DNA from: JALYUM01 sp036688685
GTDB taxonomy: Bacteria > Pseudomonadota > Gammaproteobacteria > Burkholderiales > Burkholderiaceae_D
Assembly (NCBI RefSeq): GCF_036688685.1
Contig: NZ_JAQQPS010000011.1
Coordinates: forward strand, 156,612-220,611
DNA length: 64,000 nt
Reading direction: 5' to 3'
Part shown: positions 1-14,218 of the stretch, piece by piece
Position numbering within the stretch: position 1 is the first letter of the stretch
Layout: the number at the start of each line of letters is the position of its first letter
The notes under the pieces: generated by a model
The model's database searches: none
Seen by the model: the letters and a program-made list of their open reading frames with translations, nothing else
Told to the model about the DNA's origin: nothing
Position numbers and translations under genes: made by a program

Positions 1-730
1 AATCGTGCGCCGTTTGCAGCGCATCGGCCGGCGCCGCGCCCAGGGCCAGCTGGGTACAGAAGGCCGCCGACAGCGTGCTGCCGGCGCCCAGAAAACTGCC
101 GGGCAGGTGGCGCCAGTCGCAGGCCGCCACCACGCCGTCGGCGTCGTACAGGGTATTCGAGCAGGGCAGGCCGCCGGTGCCGCCGGTGCAGGTCACGAGT
201 ACATAACGACAACCACTGCCGGTGATTTCCGCCACGTCGGCGGTCAGCATGCCGTCGCCGGAACCGTCGCGCCAGGTTTCGGCCATGCGCGCCAGTTCCA
301 CCTGCGACAGGACCAGCACGGCGGCCTGGGGCACCAAAATCGAGCGGATGGCGTTCAGCATATCGTCGTCGGCCAGGCCGGAATCGGGCAGGCTGGACAG
401 GAACGGATCGAGGATCAGCGGCACGTCCGGGTAATCCGATACGATTTCGGCAATCACGGTCGCCTGCTCGATGCTGGCGATACTGCCAACTTTGAAGGCC
501 GCGACCGGCATGTCCTCGAGCAGCACGCGGGCCTGGTCGGCCACCCAGTCCGGGTCAATTTCGTGCAGGTCGTCGACTCTGGCCGTGTCGGCAATGAGCA
601 TGCCCGTGGCCACCGTCAGCGCGTGGCAGCCGAACGCGGAAAACACCGCCTGGTCGGCCTGGATGCCAAGCGCGCCGACCGGGTCGAGCACGCCGAAAGA
701 AAGGATAAGGGGAACAGTTTGGATTTGCAC
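1..730 (-). CDS. thiD: ThiD-like hydroxymethylpyrimidine/phosphomethylpyrimidine kinase, 3' end cut by window edge
   Basis: An uninterrupted minus-strand frame starts at a GTG at 730 and runs off the left edge, so about 243 residues are visible. The N-terminus reads as a ribokinase-fold ThiD start: SFGVLDPVGALGIQAD, then a stretch matching the usual FSALG-x-x-x-x-x-V-x-T region. A later GGTGG glycine-rich segment and a GAGSTLSAAF segment match the anion-hole/phosphate-binding end of the family. ThiD phosphorylates HMP and HMP-P in thiamine synthesis in the cytoplasm. The N-terminal AGxDPSGGAGIQAD motif is loosened to GVLDPVGALGIQAD, so the protein could be a diverged relative with altered substrate. 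It is divergent from the rubredoxin gene with a gap of only about 55 bp. Confidence 0.75.
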   Translation of the reverse strand, partial: MQIQTVPLILSFGVLDPVGALGIQADQAVFSAFGCHALTVATGMLIADTARVDDLHEIDPDWVADQARVLLEDMPVAAFKVGSIASIEQATVIAEIVSDYPDVPLILDPFLSSLPDSGLADDDMLNAIRSILVPQAAVLVLSQVELARMAETWRDGSGDGMLTADVAEITGSGCRYVLVTCTGGTGGLPCSNTLYDADGVVAACDWRHLPGSFLGAGSTLSAAFCTQLALGAAPADALQTAHD

Positions 731-785
731 GGCCGCTGGATTAAGATACCTGATTTGGCATTTTACTAGATACAAGGAACGTCAC

Positions 786-980
786 GTGAGTAGCACAGAA
801 ACTGCAGTCAAGCCCTTTGAAACCTGGATGTGCCTTATTTGCGGCTGGGTCTACGATGAAGCAACCGGCGCGCCGGACGATGGCATCGCACCCGGCACGC
901 GCTGGGCTGACGTGCCGATGAACTGGACCTGCCCGGAGTGCGGCGCCCGCAAAGATGATTTCGAAATGACACAAATTTAA
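786..980 (+). CDS. rubA: Rubredoxin
   Basis: A 64-residue protein with the two iron-binding knuckles C16-x-x-C19-G and C49-P-x-C52-G, separated by the standard acidic/aromatic rubredoxin middle (GWVYDE, P-G-T-R-W, W-T-C-P). It carries a single Fe(SCys)4 centre and transfers electrons in the cytoplasm. The GTG start at 786 follows an AAGGAA ribosome site at 774-779. A longer in-frame extension upstream is antisense to thiD and was not used. The gene sits between thiD and the type IV pilus chemosensory operon; there is about 108 bp before pilG, so it probably has its own promoter. Confidence 0.95.
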   Translation: MSSTETAVKPFETWMCLICGWVYDEATGAPDDGIAPGTRWADVPMNWTCPECGARKDDFEMTQI

Positions 981-1088
981 CTCCAGAAACAGACAGTTGC
1001 CGCATGTCAGTTGAATTACTACAACACCTGCACCACAACGAGATTGCCGTATGGTAACCTCATAGGTTCTTGCTGAAGTGAAACAATT

Positions 1089-1484
1089 ATGACAACAACG
1101 CCGCAACCGACTGGCCTGAAGATTATGGTCATCGATGATAGCAGTACGATCCGGCGCTCCGCCGAGATCTTCCTGGGTCAGGCTGGGTACCAGGTGGTGA
1201 CCGCAGAGGACGGCTTCGACGCACTCGCCAAAATCAATGACCACCAGCCTGCGCTGATCCTGTGCGACATCCTGATGCCGCGCCTGGATGGCTATCAGAC
1301 CTGCGCCCTGATCAAAAAGAGCGCCAAATTCCATGCCACGCCGGTATTGATGCTGTCCTCCAAGGACGGCCTGTTCGACCGTGCGCGCGGCGCCATGGTT
1401 GGCGCGGCGGCTTACCTCACCAAGCCCTTCAGCAAAGACAGTCTCCTGACCGCGGTGCGCCAGCACACGGCCGGCCTGTCGTGA
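1089..1484 (+). CDS. pilG: CheY-like response regulator PilG
   Basis: A single receiver domain of 131 residues with no output domain. The acidic pocket (VIDDSS near residues 15-20), phospho-acceptor D60 (LCDILMP), conserved Ser (MLSS) and switch Lys (TKPF) are all visible. It is first in the pilGHIJ-chpA order, where PilG is phosphorylated by ChpA and stimulates pilus extension. This assignment rests on gene order and family knowledge. PilH is the second regulator, 34 bp downstream. Confidence 0.9.
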   Translation: MTTTPQPTGLKIMVIDDSSTIRRSAEIFLGQAGYQVVTAEDGFDALAKINDHQPALILCDILMPRLDGYQTCALIKKSAKFHATPVLMLSSKDGLFDRARGAMVGAAAYLTKPFSKDSLLTAVRQHTAGLS

Positions 1485-1518
1485 GCATCTCCTGACCTTC
1501 TTCTACCTGGAAATTCCC

Positions 1519-1887
1519 GTGGCCATTCAAAAAATCCTGATCGTTGACGATTCCCCTACCGAGCGCTATTACCTGACCGAAATTCTGGAACGCAACGGCT
1601 TTACCGTCACCACCGCCGAAAACGGCGACGATGCCATGGCCAAGATCCGTGCCGACCGTCCTGAACTCATCCTGATGGATGTGGTCATGCCGGGCGCCAA
1701 CGGTTTCCAGGTGACCCGCGCCATTGCGCGCGATCCGGAATTGTCCGACGTGCCCATCATCATCTGCAGCACCAAGAACCAGGAGACGGACCGCATCTGG
1801 GGCTTGCGCCAGGGCGCACGCGATTACCTGGTCAAGCCGGTCGACCAGGACGAGCTGTTGGCACGCATCGCCGGCCTGAGCGCCTGA
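1519..1887 (+). CDS. pilH: CheY-like response regulator PilH
   Basis: A 122-residue stand-alone receiver domain that starts at GTG 1519 after a CTGGAA ribosome-site-like sequence. Acidic pocket VDDSP near residues 9-13, phospho-acceptor D54 (LMDVVMP) and switch Lys in LVKPVDQ are intact. In the Pil-Chp pathway PilH is the second receiver output of the ChpA kinase and is linked to pilus retraction. It lies one base before pilI (stop 1885-1887, next ATG 1889), so translation is probably coupled. Confidence 0.92.
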   Translation: MAIQKILIVDDSPTERYYLTEILERNGFTVTTAENGDDAMAKIRADRPELILMDVVMPGANGFQVTRAIARDPELSDVPIIICSTKNQETDRIWGLRQGARDYLVKPVDQDELLARIAGLSA

Positions 1888-1888
1888 G

Positions 1889-2434
1889 ATGAGCGCGACA
1901 CCGACGCCTGTCGCATCGTCGAACGAACAGCCGGGTCGCCCCGACGCGGCTGAGCGCCGTAGCCGCTTGCGCCAGTACCAGGTGCAGCTGCTGGCGCGCA
2001 TGCAGGCCGCGCGTACCAACAGCGGGGCCCGTGTCAACCAGCTGGGCGTGGCGATGGGTGACGAGCGTTACCTGCTCGACCTGACCACGGCCGGTGAAAT
2101 TGTCAGTGTGGCGCCGGTCACCGCCGTCCCGCTGACGCAAGCCTGGTATCTCGGGCTTGCCAATATCCGTGGCAACCTGGTCGGCGTAGTCGACCTCGCG
2201 CGCTACCTTGGACTGGGCGAAACGCCAGTCGGTGCGGAAGCCCGCTTCGTGACCTTCGCACCAGGCCTGGGCATGAACTGCGCGCTGCTGGTCTCGCGCG
2301 TGTACGGCCTGCGCCATGCAGCAGATATGACGCCCGAGGCAGCACGACTGCGCGACGGCGATGGCCAGGCGTGGACGCCCCTGGACCTGGCAGCACTGGT
2401 ACGCGACGAGCGTTTCCTTCAAGTCGGACTGTAG
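1889..2434 (+). CDS. pilI: CheW-like adaptor PilI
   Basis: A 181-residue CheW-domain protein. After a basic N-terminal extension rich in Arg/Ala (about residues 1-50), the core shows the CheW pattern: MGDERYLLDL, EIVSVAPVTAVPLT, then LGLANIRGNLVGVVDL. The adaptor couples the receptor PilJ to the CheA-type kinase ChpA at the inner membrane. It sits directly between pilH and pilJ, with a 68 bp gap to pilJ. Confidence 0.92.
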   Translation: MSATPTPVASSNEQPGRPDAAERRSRLRQYQVQLLARMQAARTNSGARVNQLGVAMGDERYLLDLTTAGEIVSVAPVTAVPLTQAWYLGLANIRGNLVGVVDLARYLGLGETPVGAEARFVTFAPGLGMNCALLVSRVYGLRHAADMTPEAARLRDGDGQAWTPLDLAALVRDERFLQVGL

Positions 2435-2502
2435 TAGGCCATTTCGGCCGATTCAACAAGCAACAAAGTAAAAATATATCGCTGGTCGATAAGGAGCTGG
2501 GA

Positions 2503-4788
2503 ATGGGTTTCGCGTCTAAACTGTCAATCAATTTTGCCCCCAAGGCTGTATCGGGAGAGACCGTGCTGTCCTCCCCCGATTCCGAATTCGGCGCCGAACC
2601 CGGCACCGCTGCGTTCAGGGCACTCAATCCGGGGGCGGACGCTCCCGCCGCCACGCCTGCGGCCACGGACGCCACGCGCGACGACGGCGGCACTGGCTGG
2701 AGCCTGCCGTTGATCGGCCACCTGTCGTTGCCGCGCCAGCTGCGGGTGCTGCTCTACGCTGCCGCGGGCGGCATTGCCGTCACCATTTTCGCGCTCTGGC
2801 AGAACGCCTCGAGCAGCGCCGTCTCATCGGCCCAGACCCAGATCGCGTCCGACGCGCTGATGCACTCGCAGCGTATCGGCAAGGCCGCACCAAACTCGGT
2901 GCAGGGTAACAAAGACGCCTTCGCCCAGCTGCAGGACAGCCGCGCGCAACTGAGCAACGACCTGAAAATCCTGTCCGACGGCGGCAACTTCGCCGGCCGC
3001 AGCATCCCGTCGCCGTCATCGGCGACCGCACGCCAGCTGGCCGTCGTCAAGACCAAGTGGCTGACCTCGGAACGCGCGGCCGGTACGATTATCGCCACCA
3101 CGCCCGAGTTGCTCAGCTTTGACAAATCGATTCGTACCCTGGACGTGATTTCGCCGGAACTGCTGGCGCTGACCGATGACCTGCTGACCCAGAAGGCTGC
3201 CCGCGGCGGCAACCCGCGCGAACTGGCCGCGATCGGCCGCTTGCTGATGCTGACCCAGCGCCTGTCGCGCAGTGCGTCCGAATACCTGACCTCGGGCGGT
3301 ATCCGCGCCGAAACCGCTTTCCAGCTGGGCAAGGACACCACCGCGTTCCGCGCCACCGTCAACGGCCTGCTCAACGGTAATGAACAGCTCGGTCTGTCCG
3401 CACTGAAAGACGCCGACCTGCGCGAGCTGCTCGAACAAATCAACACCAAGTTCGACACCTACCAGGAAGTGGTATCGGCGTTCCTGCTGAACCTGTCCAA
3501 GCTGACCGCCGCGAAAGCCGCCGAACAGTCGATCTACTACGAGAACGAAGAACTCAAAACGCTGCTCTCGAAGCTTCAGGCCGACTACCGTTCGAGCCAG
3601 GATTCCACCGACAGCTGGTTCTGGCTGATGGTCGCCGCCTCGCTGTTCACGCTGGGCATGGCCGCATCGATCAGTAGCGTGATGCTGCAGGATTCGCGCA
3701 ACCGTACCCGCGGCGCCGATACGCGCCGCCAGGAAGCGGAAAGCCAGCGCGTGCTGTCGCAAGCGAAGGAAGAAGAAGCCAAGGCCACCAACGACCAGAA
3801 CCAGGCCGCGATTTTGCGCCTGATGAACGAATTGCAGGAAGTGGCCGATGGCGACTTGACGGTGCACGCCACGGTGTCGGAAGACATCACCGGCGCGATT
3901 GCCGACTCGGTGAACTACACCGTGGAAGAGCTGCGCGCACTGGTCCATCGCGTGACCACCACCGCCGAAAAAGTGACCACCGCATCGAACGATGCGCGCC
4001 AGGTCTCGACCGACCTGCTGGACGCAACCGCCCAGCAGTCGCGTGAAATTCAGGATGCATCGGCGACGGTGCTGAAAATGGCGAGCGACATTACGGACGT
4101 GTCGAATTCGGCGAGTGAATCGGCCGACGTGGCGCGCCAGTCGGTGGCCGCGGCGGAGCAGGGCGCAACCGCCGTGCAAAACGCCATCAAGGGTATGATC
4201 GACATTCGCGAGCAGATCCAGGAAACCTCGAAGCGTATTAAACGGCTGGGTGAATCGTCCCAGGAGATTGGCGAGATCACCGAGCTGATTTCCGACATTA
4301 CCGAACAGACCAACGTGCTGGCGCTGAACGCGGCAATCCAGGCCGCATCGGCTGGTGAAGCCGGTCGCGGCTTCTCGGTGGTGGCGGAAGAGGTGCAGCG
4401 CCTGGCGGAACGTTCGGGCGATGCGGCGAAACAGATCGGCGCGCTGGTGCGTACCATTCAGACCGATACGCACGATGCGGTAGCCGCTATGGAAAAATCG
4501 ACGCAGGGTGTGGTCGAAGGGGCCCGCCTGTCGGATGCTGCCGGTGCGGCACTGAACGATATTTCGCGCGTGTCGAACCGCCTCGCGGAACTGATTCAAG
4601 GGATTTCGTTTGCCACCGAACTGCAGGCGACGTCGGCCAACAGTGTGGCGCACAACATCCAGCACATCCTGTCGGTAACGGAACAAACCCAGGATGGTAC
4701 CCAGCAGACCGCGCAGTCGATCAGCCAGCTGGCCTTGCTGGCACAGGAACTGAAAAACTCGGTATCGCGCTTCCGCGTTGCCGCTTGA
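2503..4788 (+). CDS. pilJ: Methyl-accepting chemoreceptor PilJ
   Basis: A 761-residue receptor starting at ATG 2503, preceded by AAGGAG at 2491-2496. This start excludes a longer frame overlapping pilI. Layout: an Ala/Pro-rich cytoplasmic N-terminus of about 80 residues, a first membrane helix near 81-100, a helical periplasmic PilJ-type sensor region to about 370, a second membrane helix near 372-394, a HAMP-like linker (MNELQEVADGDLTV), and a long helical signalling domain. The tip has EQTNVLALNAAIQAASAGE followed by GRGFSVVAEEV. The Ala-Ser-Ala-Gly variant of this tip is typical of PilJ. No pilK methyltransferase gene follows; chpA starts 13 bp after the stop. Confidence 0.95.
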   Translation: MGFASKLSINFAPKAVSGETVLSSPDSEFGAEPGTAAFRALNPGADAPAATPAATDATRDDGGTGWSLPLIGHLSLPRQLRVLLYAAAGGIAVTIFALWQNASSSAVSSAQTQIASDALMHSQRIGKAAPNSVQGNKDAFAQLQDSRAQLSNDLKILSDGGNFAGRSIPSPSSATARQLAVVKTKWLTSERAAGTIIATTPELLSFDKSIRTLDVISPELLALTDDLLTQKAARGGNPRELAAIGRLLMLTQRLSRSASEYLTSGGIRAETAFQLGKDTTAFRATVNGLLNGNEQLGLSALKDADLRELLEQINTKFDTYQEVVSAFLLNLSKLTAAKAAEQSIYYENEELKTLLSKLQADYRSSQDSTDSWFWLMVAASLFTLGMAASISSVMLQDSRNRTRGADTRRQEAESQRVLSQAKEEEAKATNDQNQAAILRLMNELQEVADGDLTVHATVSEDITGAIADSVNYTVEELRALVHRVTTTAEKVTTASNDARQVSTDLLDATAQQSREIQDASATVLKMASDITDVSNSASESADVARQSVAAAEQGATAVQNAIKGMIDIREQIQETSKRIKRLGESSQEIGEITELISDITEQTNVLALNAAIQAASAGEAGRGFSVVAEEVQRLAERSGDAAKQIGALVRTIQTDTHDAVAAMEKSTQGVVEGARLSDAAGAALNDISRVSNRLAELIQGISFATELQATSANSVAHNIQHILSVTEQTQDGTQQTAQSISQLALLAQELKNSVSRFRVAA

Positions 4789-4801
4789 TAACAGGTTGAT
4801 C

Positions 4802-10438
<5,637 letters not shown>

Positions 10439-10454
10439 GCAGTCAGCTTCAAAC

Positions 10455-10485
10455 ACGTCATCTCGGCCTTTGGTCGAGATGACGT
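10455..10485. terminator. Stem-loop between convergent chpA and amidase genes
   Basis: A near-perfect 14-bp stem (10455-10468 with 10472-10485, one G-T pair) closed by a TTT loop. It starts 17 bp after the chpA stop and lies before the end of the convergent amidase gene. The trailing T content is weak on both sides (TCTTC to the right, GTTTG on the other strand). It looks like a bidirectional terminator, inferred from structure and position. Confidence 0.65.
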
Positions 10486-10549
10486 TCTTCGCAGTATTGA
10501 GAACGTCCCTCCCTCAAGTACGCCTGCGAATTTTCCCGTATGCGCGCCA

Positions 10550-11374
10550 TTAACTGGCGTGGCTATCCGCCCTCCGATCCGTGTTGAGATGCCCGATGGC
10601 GTCGAATGCGACCCAGGTTTTGGGGCCCACGATACCGTCCGGCACGAGTTCGTGCTCGCGCTGGAACCTGCGCACCGCCGCTTCGGTCTGGGCGCCAAAC
10701 GCGCCGTCCGCTTCCACGCCGCAGCGTGTCTGCACCTCGCGCACCAGATCGCCAACGGCGCCCCTTCGCAGCGTGGGGCGGCCGTTGCCCGCGGGTTCGA
10801 CAGACGGAATGGGTTTGGGTGGCGGGGCCAAACCGTTCATGATCGCCGCCACGTCGGCGCGAAATATGTCCATGTCGAACAGCGGATCGTTTTTCCTGTT
10901 CGGCGGCAGCGCGTATTCCTTGTGCCCGGCGCAGAATTCCGGTCCGTGGCCGATGTGCTGCAGGATGGCCGCCACGCCGCGCCGGTAGCTATCCATTTGC
11001 ACCTCCGGCCAAGGAAAATCGGCAGACGTGCCCGCATTTTCCGCCTCAATGCCAATAAAGCTGAGGTTGCCGGTCGTGAAACCACGCCACTTGCCTTTGC
11101 CTGCGTGGTTGCACTTGCCTGCGGCGATGACATAGTAGGTACCGTCCCGGCCAAGCCCAAGCTGGGCCAGCGGTCCGGGGAGGTCGCTGCGGCCGTTGAT
11201 CAGGGTGCCCAGGCTTGGCATGTTGCCCGTCCGCGGGCCGGCGGTATGGTGGCATATCACCCCCTCGACACGTCCCATCTCGCTGCGGCCGCGCTCGGCC
11301 CAGCCATCGTGAACGGCCACCTTCAGGCCGGCGCTTTCCAATACCATTGGCAACCACGTCAGGGAATAGATCAT
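10550..11374 (-). CDS. N-acetylmuramoyl-L-alanine amidase with C-terminal peptidoglycan-binding domain (endolysin-like)
   Basis: A 274-residue protein. The N-terminal two thirds is an Amidase_2 (T7-lysozyme/PGRP) domain, with the zinc-ligand region VICHHTAGP near residue 40 and the second ligand region CAGHKEYALPPNRKNDP near 170. The C-terminal 70 residues are a PG_binding_1 repeat (LRRGAVGDLVREVQ ... DGAFGAQTEAAVRRFQ ... DGIVGPKTW). It would cleave the bond between N-acetylmuramic acid and L-Ala in peptidoglycan. No signal peptide is obvious, as in phage endolysins. The start ATG overlaps the stop of the upstream membrane-protein gene (ATGA, 11371-11374), so the two are translationally coupled. 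Confidence 0.85.
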   Translation of the reverse strand: MIYSLTWLPMVLESAGLKVAVHDGWAERGRSEMGRVEGVICHHTAGPRTGNMPSLGTLINGRSDLPGPLAQLGLGRDGTYYVIAAGKCNHAGKGKWRGFTTGNLSFIGIEAENAGTSADFPWPEVQMDSYRRGVAAILQHIGHGPEFCAGHKEYALPPNRKNDPLFDMDIFRADVAAIMNGLAPPPKPIPSVEPAGNGRPTLRRGAVGDLVREVQTRCGVEADGAFGAQTEAAVRRFQREHELVPDGIVGPKTWVAFDAIGHLNTDRRADSHAS

Positions 11375-12369
11375 GATGCCACCCCGCCACGTGCGGCTGG
11401 AAGATCTTCGTCGGCCGTAGGGAGGGTGACGGCGACGTCGCAGCTGTCGACATCATGCTCGCTGTCGGATTCGCCAGTGGGCGCCTGCGTTGTGGCAAGG
11501 TCCGCAATCGTCAGCACCAGCTGCTCTGATGTGCCGCCGCCCGGCGCGGGATTGACGACGGTAACCTTCATCTGGCCTTCGCGTGCCGTATCGGCATCCT
11601 GCAGCGCGGCCGACAAATGGGTACTGTCCTTGAACGTTGTTGTCCGTGCGCTGCCATTGATTTGCACCACCGAGCCATTCACGAATCCCTTGCCGGTCAG
11701 CGTGATGACGACATCGCGCGCGCCCGGTGCCAAGCGCGCCGGCTCGCTGCCGCTCAGCACCGGCACCGGGTTGTCGAGACCTTCCTTGCGCTTGAGGTCA
11801 CCAGCCGAGGTCTTGAACATCGTGTCGAATACTTCACTCAGCTTGTCGGTTGCCTGCTTTGAAAACATGCCGACCAGGCCTGCCAGCGCAGTGATACCGT
11901 ACAAATTGATGCTGTCGGCCTGTGTGGCGCCGGACAGGAAGCCGCCCCGCACACAGAGATAAAAGATCACAGCGAGCACGGTGCCGATGAACGGCTTGAG
12001 GATGTACCACCAGAGCCAGTTGGTGGTCAGGCGCTTGTTGCCGACGAAGTCGCCGAACGACGTCGCCGCGTGGATGAAGCTGCCTAGTGCGCCTGCCAGC
12101 ATAACCAGGATCAATAGCTTGGCATCGGACGAAACATGGAAGCACAGGTAATTTCCGGCAGCGCAAACTTGCTGCGGATCGGTCGCCTTGCCTGCAATGC
12201 CCCCATTCCAGAAAACCAGAAAGAGGTAGGCCAGGGCGAGCGCAAGAAGGATCAGTCCCCCCCCCAGCACGCGCGTCTGTTTCTGGCTGGCGAAGCTGGC
12301 TGGTCCGGCCGGCACCGTCGCCAGGGTCGGCTCTGACATCGATGCGGTGTTGAGTTCGTCGAACGGCAT
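11371..12369 (-). CDS. Membrane protein of unknown function with C-terminal IPT/TIG-like domain
   Basis: A 332-residue protein not recognised as a named family. Hydrophobic segments are visible near residues 36-54 (LGGGLILLALALAYLFLVFW), 84-104, 125-145 (LKPFIGTVLAVIFYLCVRGG) and 155-172. They are followed by a soluble C-terminal part from about 190. That part contains a beta-rich stretch with the pattern of an IPT/TIG immunoglobulin-like repeat (ITLTGKGFVNGSVVQINGS ... TTTFKDSTHLSAAL), and ends in an acidic tail. It is the first gene of a two-gene unit with the amidase and could place or time the lytic enzyme; that role is inference only. Confidence 0.6.
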   Translation of the reverse strand: MPFDELNTASMSEPTLATVPAGPASFASQKQTRVLGGGLILLALALAYLFLVFWNGGIAGKATDPQQVCAAGNYLCFHVSSDAKLLILVMLAGALGSFIHAATSFGDFVGNKRLTTNWLWWYILKPFIGTVLAVIFYLCVRGGFLSGATQADSINLYGITALAGLVGMFSKQATDKLSEVFDTMFKTSAGDLKRKEGLDNPVPVLSGSEPARLAPGARDVVITLTGKGFVNGSVVQINGSARTTTFKDSTHLSAALQDADTAREGQMKVTVVNPAPGGGTSEQLVLTIADLATTQAPTGESDSEHDVDSCDVAVTLPTADEDLPAARGGVAS

Positions 12370-12583
12370 ATGGCCTCCCTATCGTCATGTGCGTGACTGA
12401 CTTTATCAGGACGACATGGCGAAAAGCGGCGTTAACGGCTGCTGCGCGGCGGCGTACATATGAGCCAACTCAGAACCAGCGTGCTGCAAACAACGGCCCC
12501 ATGCACACGGAGAATTGAGCCGTACACGGCTGTTTTGCGCGCTTGAGCGGGGCAAACCTCACGCCGTGCAAGCCCGGTCGACT

Positions 12584-14035
12584 TCAGTCCGCCACCACTG
12601 CCTTTACCACGGCGAACCGCTCCAACGTCTTCTGCCGCGCCTTGTCATGCTCGACCAGCCGCTGCGGATAATTGTCCCCCAGCCTTACCCCCTTCTTCGA
12701 CAGCACGGCCGCCGGCACCAGCCACGGCGCGTGGATCTCTTTCTTGTCCAGCTGGCCCAGCTGCGGCAGGTACTGCCTGATAAACTCCCCCTGCGCATCG
12801 AATTTCTCCGACTGCGTCACCGGATTGAAAATCCTGAACCACGGCTGCGCATCGCATCCGGTCGAGGCCGCCCACTGCCAGCCGCCGTTGTTCGACGCCA
12901 GCTCGTAATCGTTCAGGTGCAGCGCGAAGTACTGTTCGCCCCAGCGCCAGTCGATGCCCAGGTCCTTCACCAGGAAGCTGGCCACCACCATGCGCAGGCG
13001 GTTGTGCATGAAGCCGGTCTGGTTGATTTGCGCCATGGCCGCGTCGACCAGCGGATAGCCGGTGCGGCCTTCGCACCAGGCCGCGAACAGTGCCTCGGCC
13101 TCGGGGCCTTGCTCCCACTGAACCGCGTCGAAGGCCGGCTTGAACGCTTCGCTCACCACGCGCGGGTGCTGGAACAGGATCATCTGGTAAAACTCGCGCC
13201 AGATCAGTTCGGCCAGCCACACGGGCGCGCCGACGCCGCCGGCGCCATTCGCCGCCAGCTGCTGCACCGTGCGCGCCAGGTGGCGCACCGAGATGGTCCC
13301 GAAGCGCAAATGCATCGACAGGCGCGAGGTTGAATCGAGCGCCGGAAAATTGCGCTCGGTGTCGTAGTCGGGCATGCGTGGAATGAAGGCTTCGAACAGG
13401 CTTGACGCGCCATCCATGCCGAACGGCCGGGCCGGCACGGCAGGCTCGCTGAAGCCGAGCTGTTGCAGGGAGGGCAGGGCGGACGGGCCCGGCACGAAAT
13501 GCGCAGCGTGCGCATCGCTCGCATAGGCGACCAGGCAATCGGGCTGCGCCGCCATCTTCTTGAGCCACGCGTTTTTGTACGGCGTGAAGACGGAAAATGG
13601 CTTGTCGTTCAAGGTCAGCACTTCATTCTGTTCAAAGATGACCTGGTCCTTGAAACTGTGCAGCGCGCGGCCGCCCGCCGCCAGGCGCTCGGCCACATCC
13701 GCATCGCGGGCAAGCGCAGCCGGATCGTAGTCGCGGTTGATATATACCGCGTCGACTTCCAGCGCTGCGGCCAGCTTGAGCACTTCATCGGCCGCGCAGC
13801 CGTGCCGCACCAGCAAGTGACCTTGCATGCCCTGCAGGTCGGCGTCCAGCTGGGCGATGCTGGCATGGATGAACTGGACGCGACGATCGTCTTGCGGAAG
13901 CGGATCCAGGATGGCCGTGTCATAGACAAACACACAGTACACTTCGGTCCCCGCCGTGAGCGCGTGGTACAGGGCGGCGTGGTCATGGGCGCGCAGGTCG
14001 CGGCGGAACCAGACTAAAATCTTGCTAGGAGTCAT
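12584..14035 (-). CDS. phrB: Deoxyribodipyrimidine photo-lyase (CPD photolyase)
   Basis: A 483-residue class I photolyase that uses FAD and blue light to split cyclobutane pyrimidine dimers. The N-terminal Rossmann-like antenna domain begins ILVWFRRDLRAHDHAAL. The C-terminal FAD domain shows SRLSMHLRFGTIS, the WREFYQ element, EGRTGYPLVDAAM, and the NNGGWQWAASTGCDAQPWFRIFNP region in two adjacent parts, which hold the conserved Asn, Trp and Asp residues of DNA photolyases. Length matches the family (about 470-480). It is divergent from algH across 183 bp. Confidence 0.96.
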   Translation of the reverse strand: MTPSKILVWFRRDLRAHDHAALYHALTAGTEVYCVFVYDTAILDPLPQDDRRVQFIHASIAQLDADLQGMQGHLLVRHGCAADEVLKLAAALEVDAVYINRDYDPAALARDADVAERLAAGGRALHSFKDQVIFEQNEVLTLNDKPFSVFTPYKNAWLKKMAAQPDCLVAYASDAHAAHFVPGPSALPSLQQLGFSEPAVPARPFGMDGASSLFEAFIPRMPDYDTERNFPALDSTSRLSMHLRFGTISVRHLARTVQQLAANGAGGVGAPVWLAELIWREFYQMILFQHPRVVSEAFKPAFDAVQWEQGPEAEALFAAWCEGRTGYPLVDAAMAQINQTGFMHNRLRMVVASFLVKDLGIDWRWGEQYFALHLNDYELASNNGGWQWAASTGCDAQPWFRIFNPVTQSEKFDAQGEFIRQYLPQLGQLDKKEIHAPWLVPAAVLSKKGVRLGDNYPQRLVEHDKARQKTLERFAVVKAVVAD

Positions 14036-14218
14036 TATTCGTGTGCGTGGTCAAAGCGGACCCTATTTTACTGTCTACGATCGACAGAACAGGGTCAATG
14101 GCCCGGTGTCGAACCGCGCATGCATGGTGGCGGTCGAAATCAGTGTAAACTAGCGAAAATTCCCTACCCCGCAGTTTGGGGCTCAGCGAGCCGAAGAAAG
14201 AGTGCGGAGAGTACGCGT

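Noticed and set aside
5..769. Plus-strand open frame of 254 codons at the left edge
   Set aside because: It is antisense to the thiD frame, which has clear ribokinase-family motifs and continues past the edge; the plus frame has no recognisable domain.
10550..12369. Prophage
   Set aside because: Only the endolysin-like amidase suggests a phage. No integrase, terminase, capsid or tail genes and no attachment repeats were seen.
12518..12536. Small hairpin followed by GTTTT downstream of phrB
   Set aside because: The T-run lies on the plus-strand side while the neighbouring genes are on the minus strand, so it is not a terminator for them; the stem is only 5 bp.
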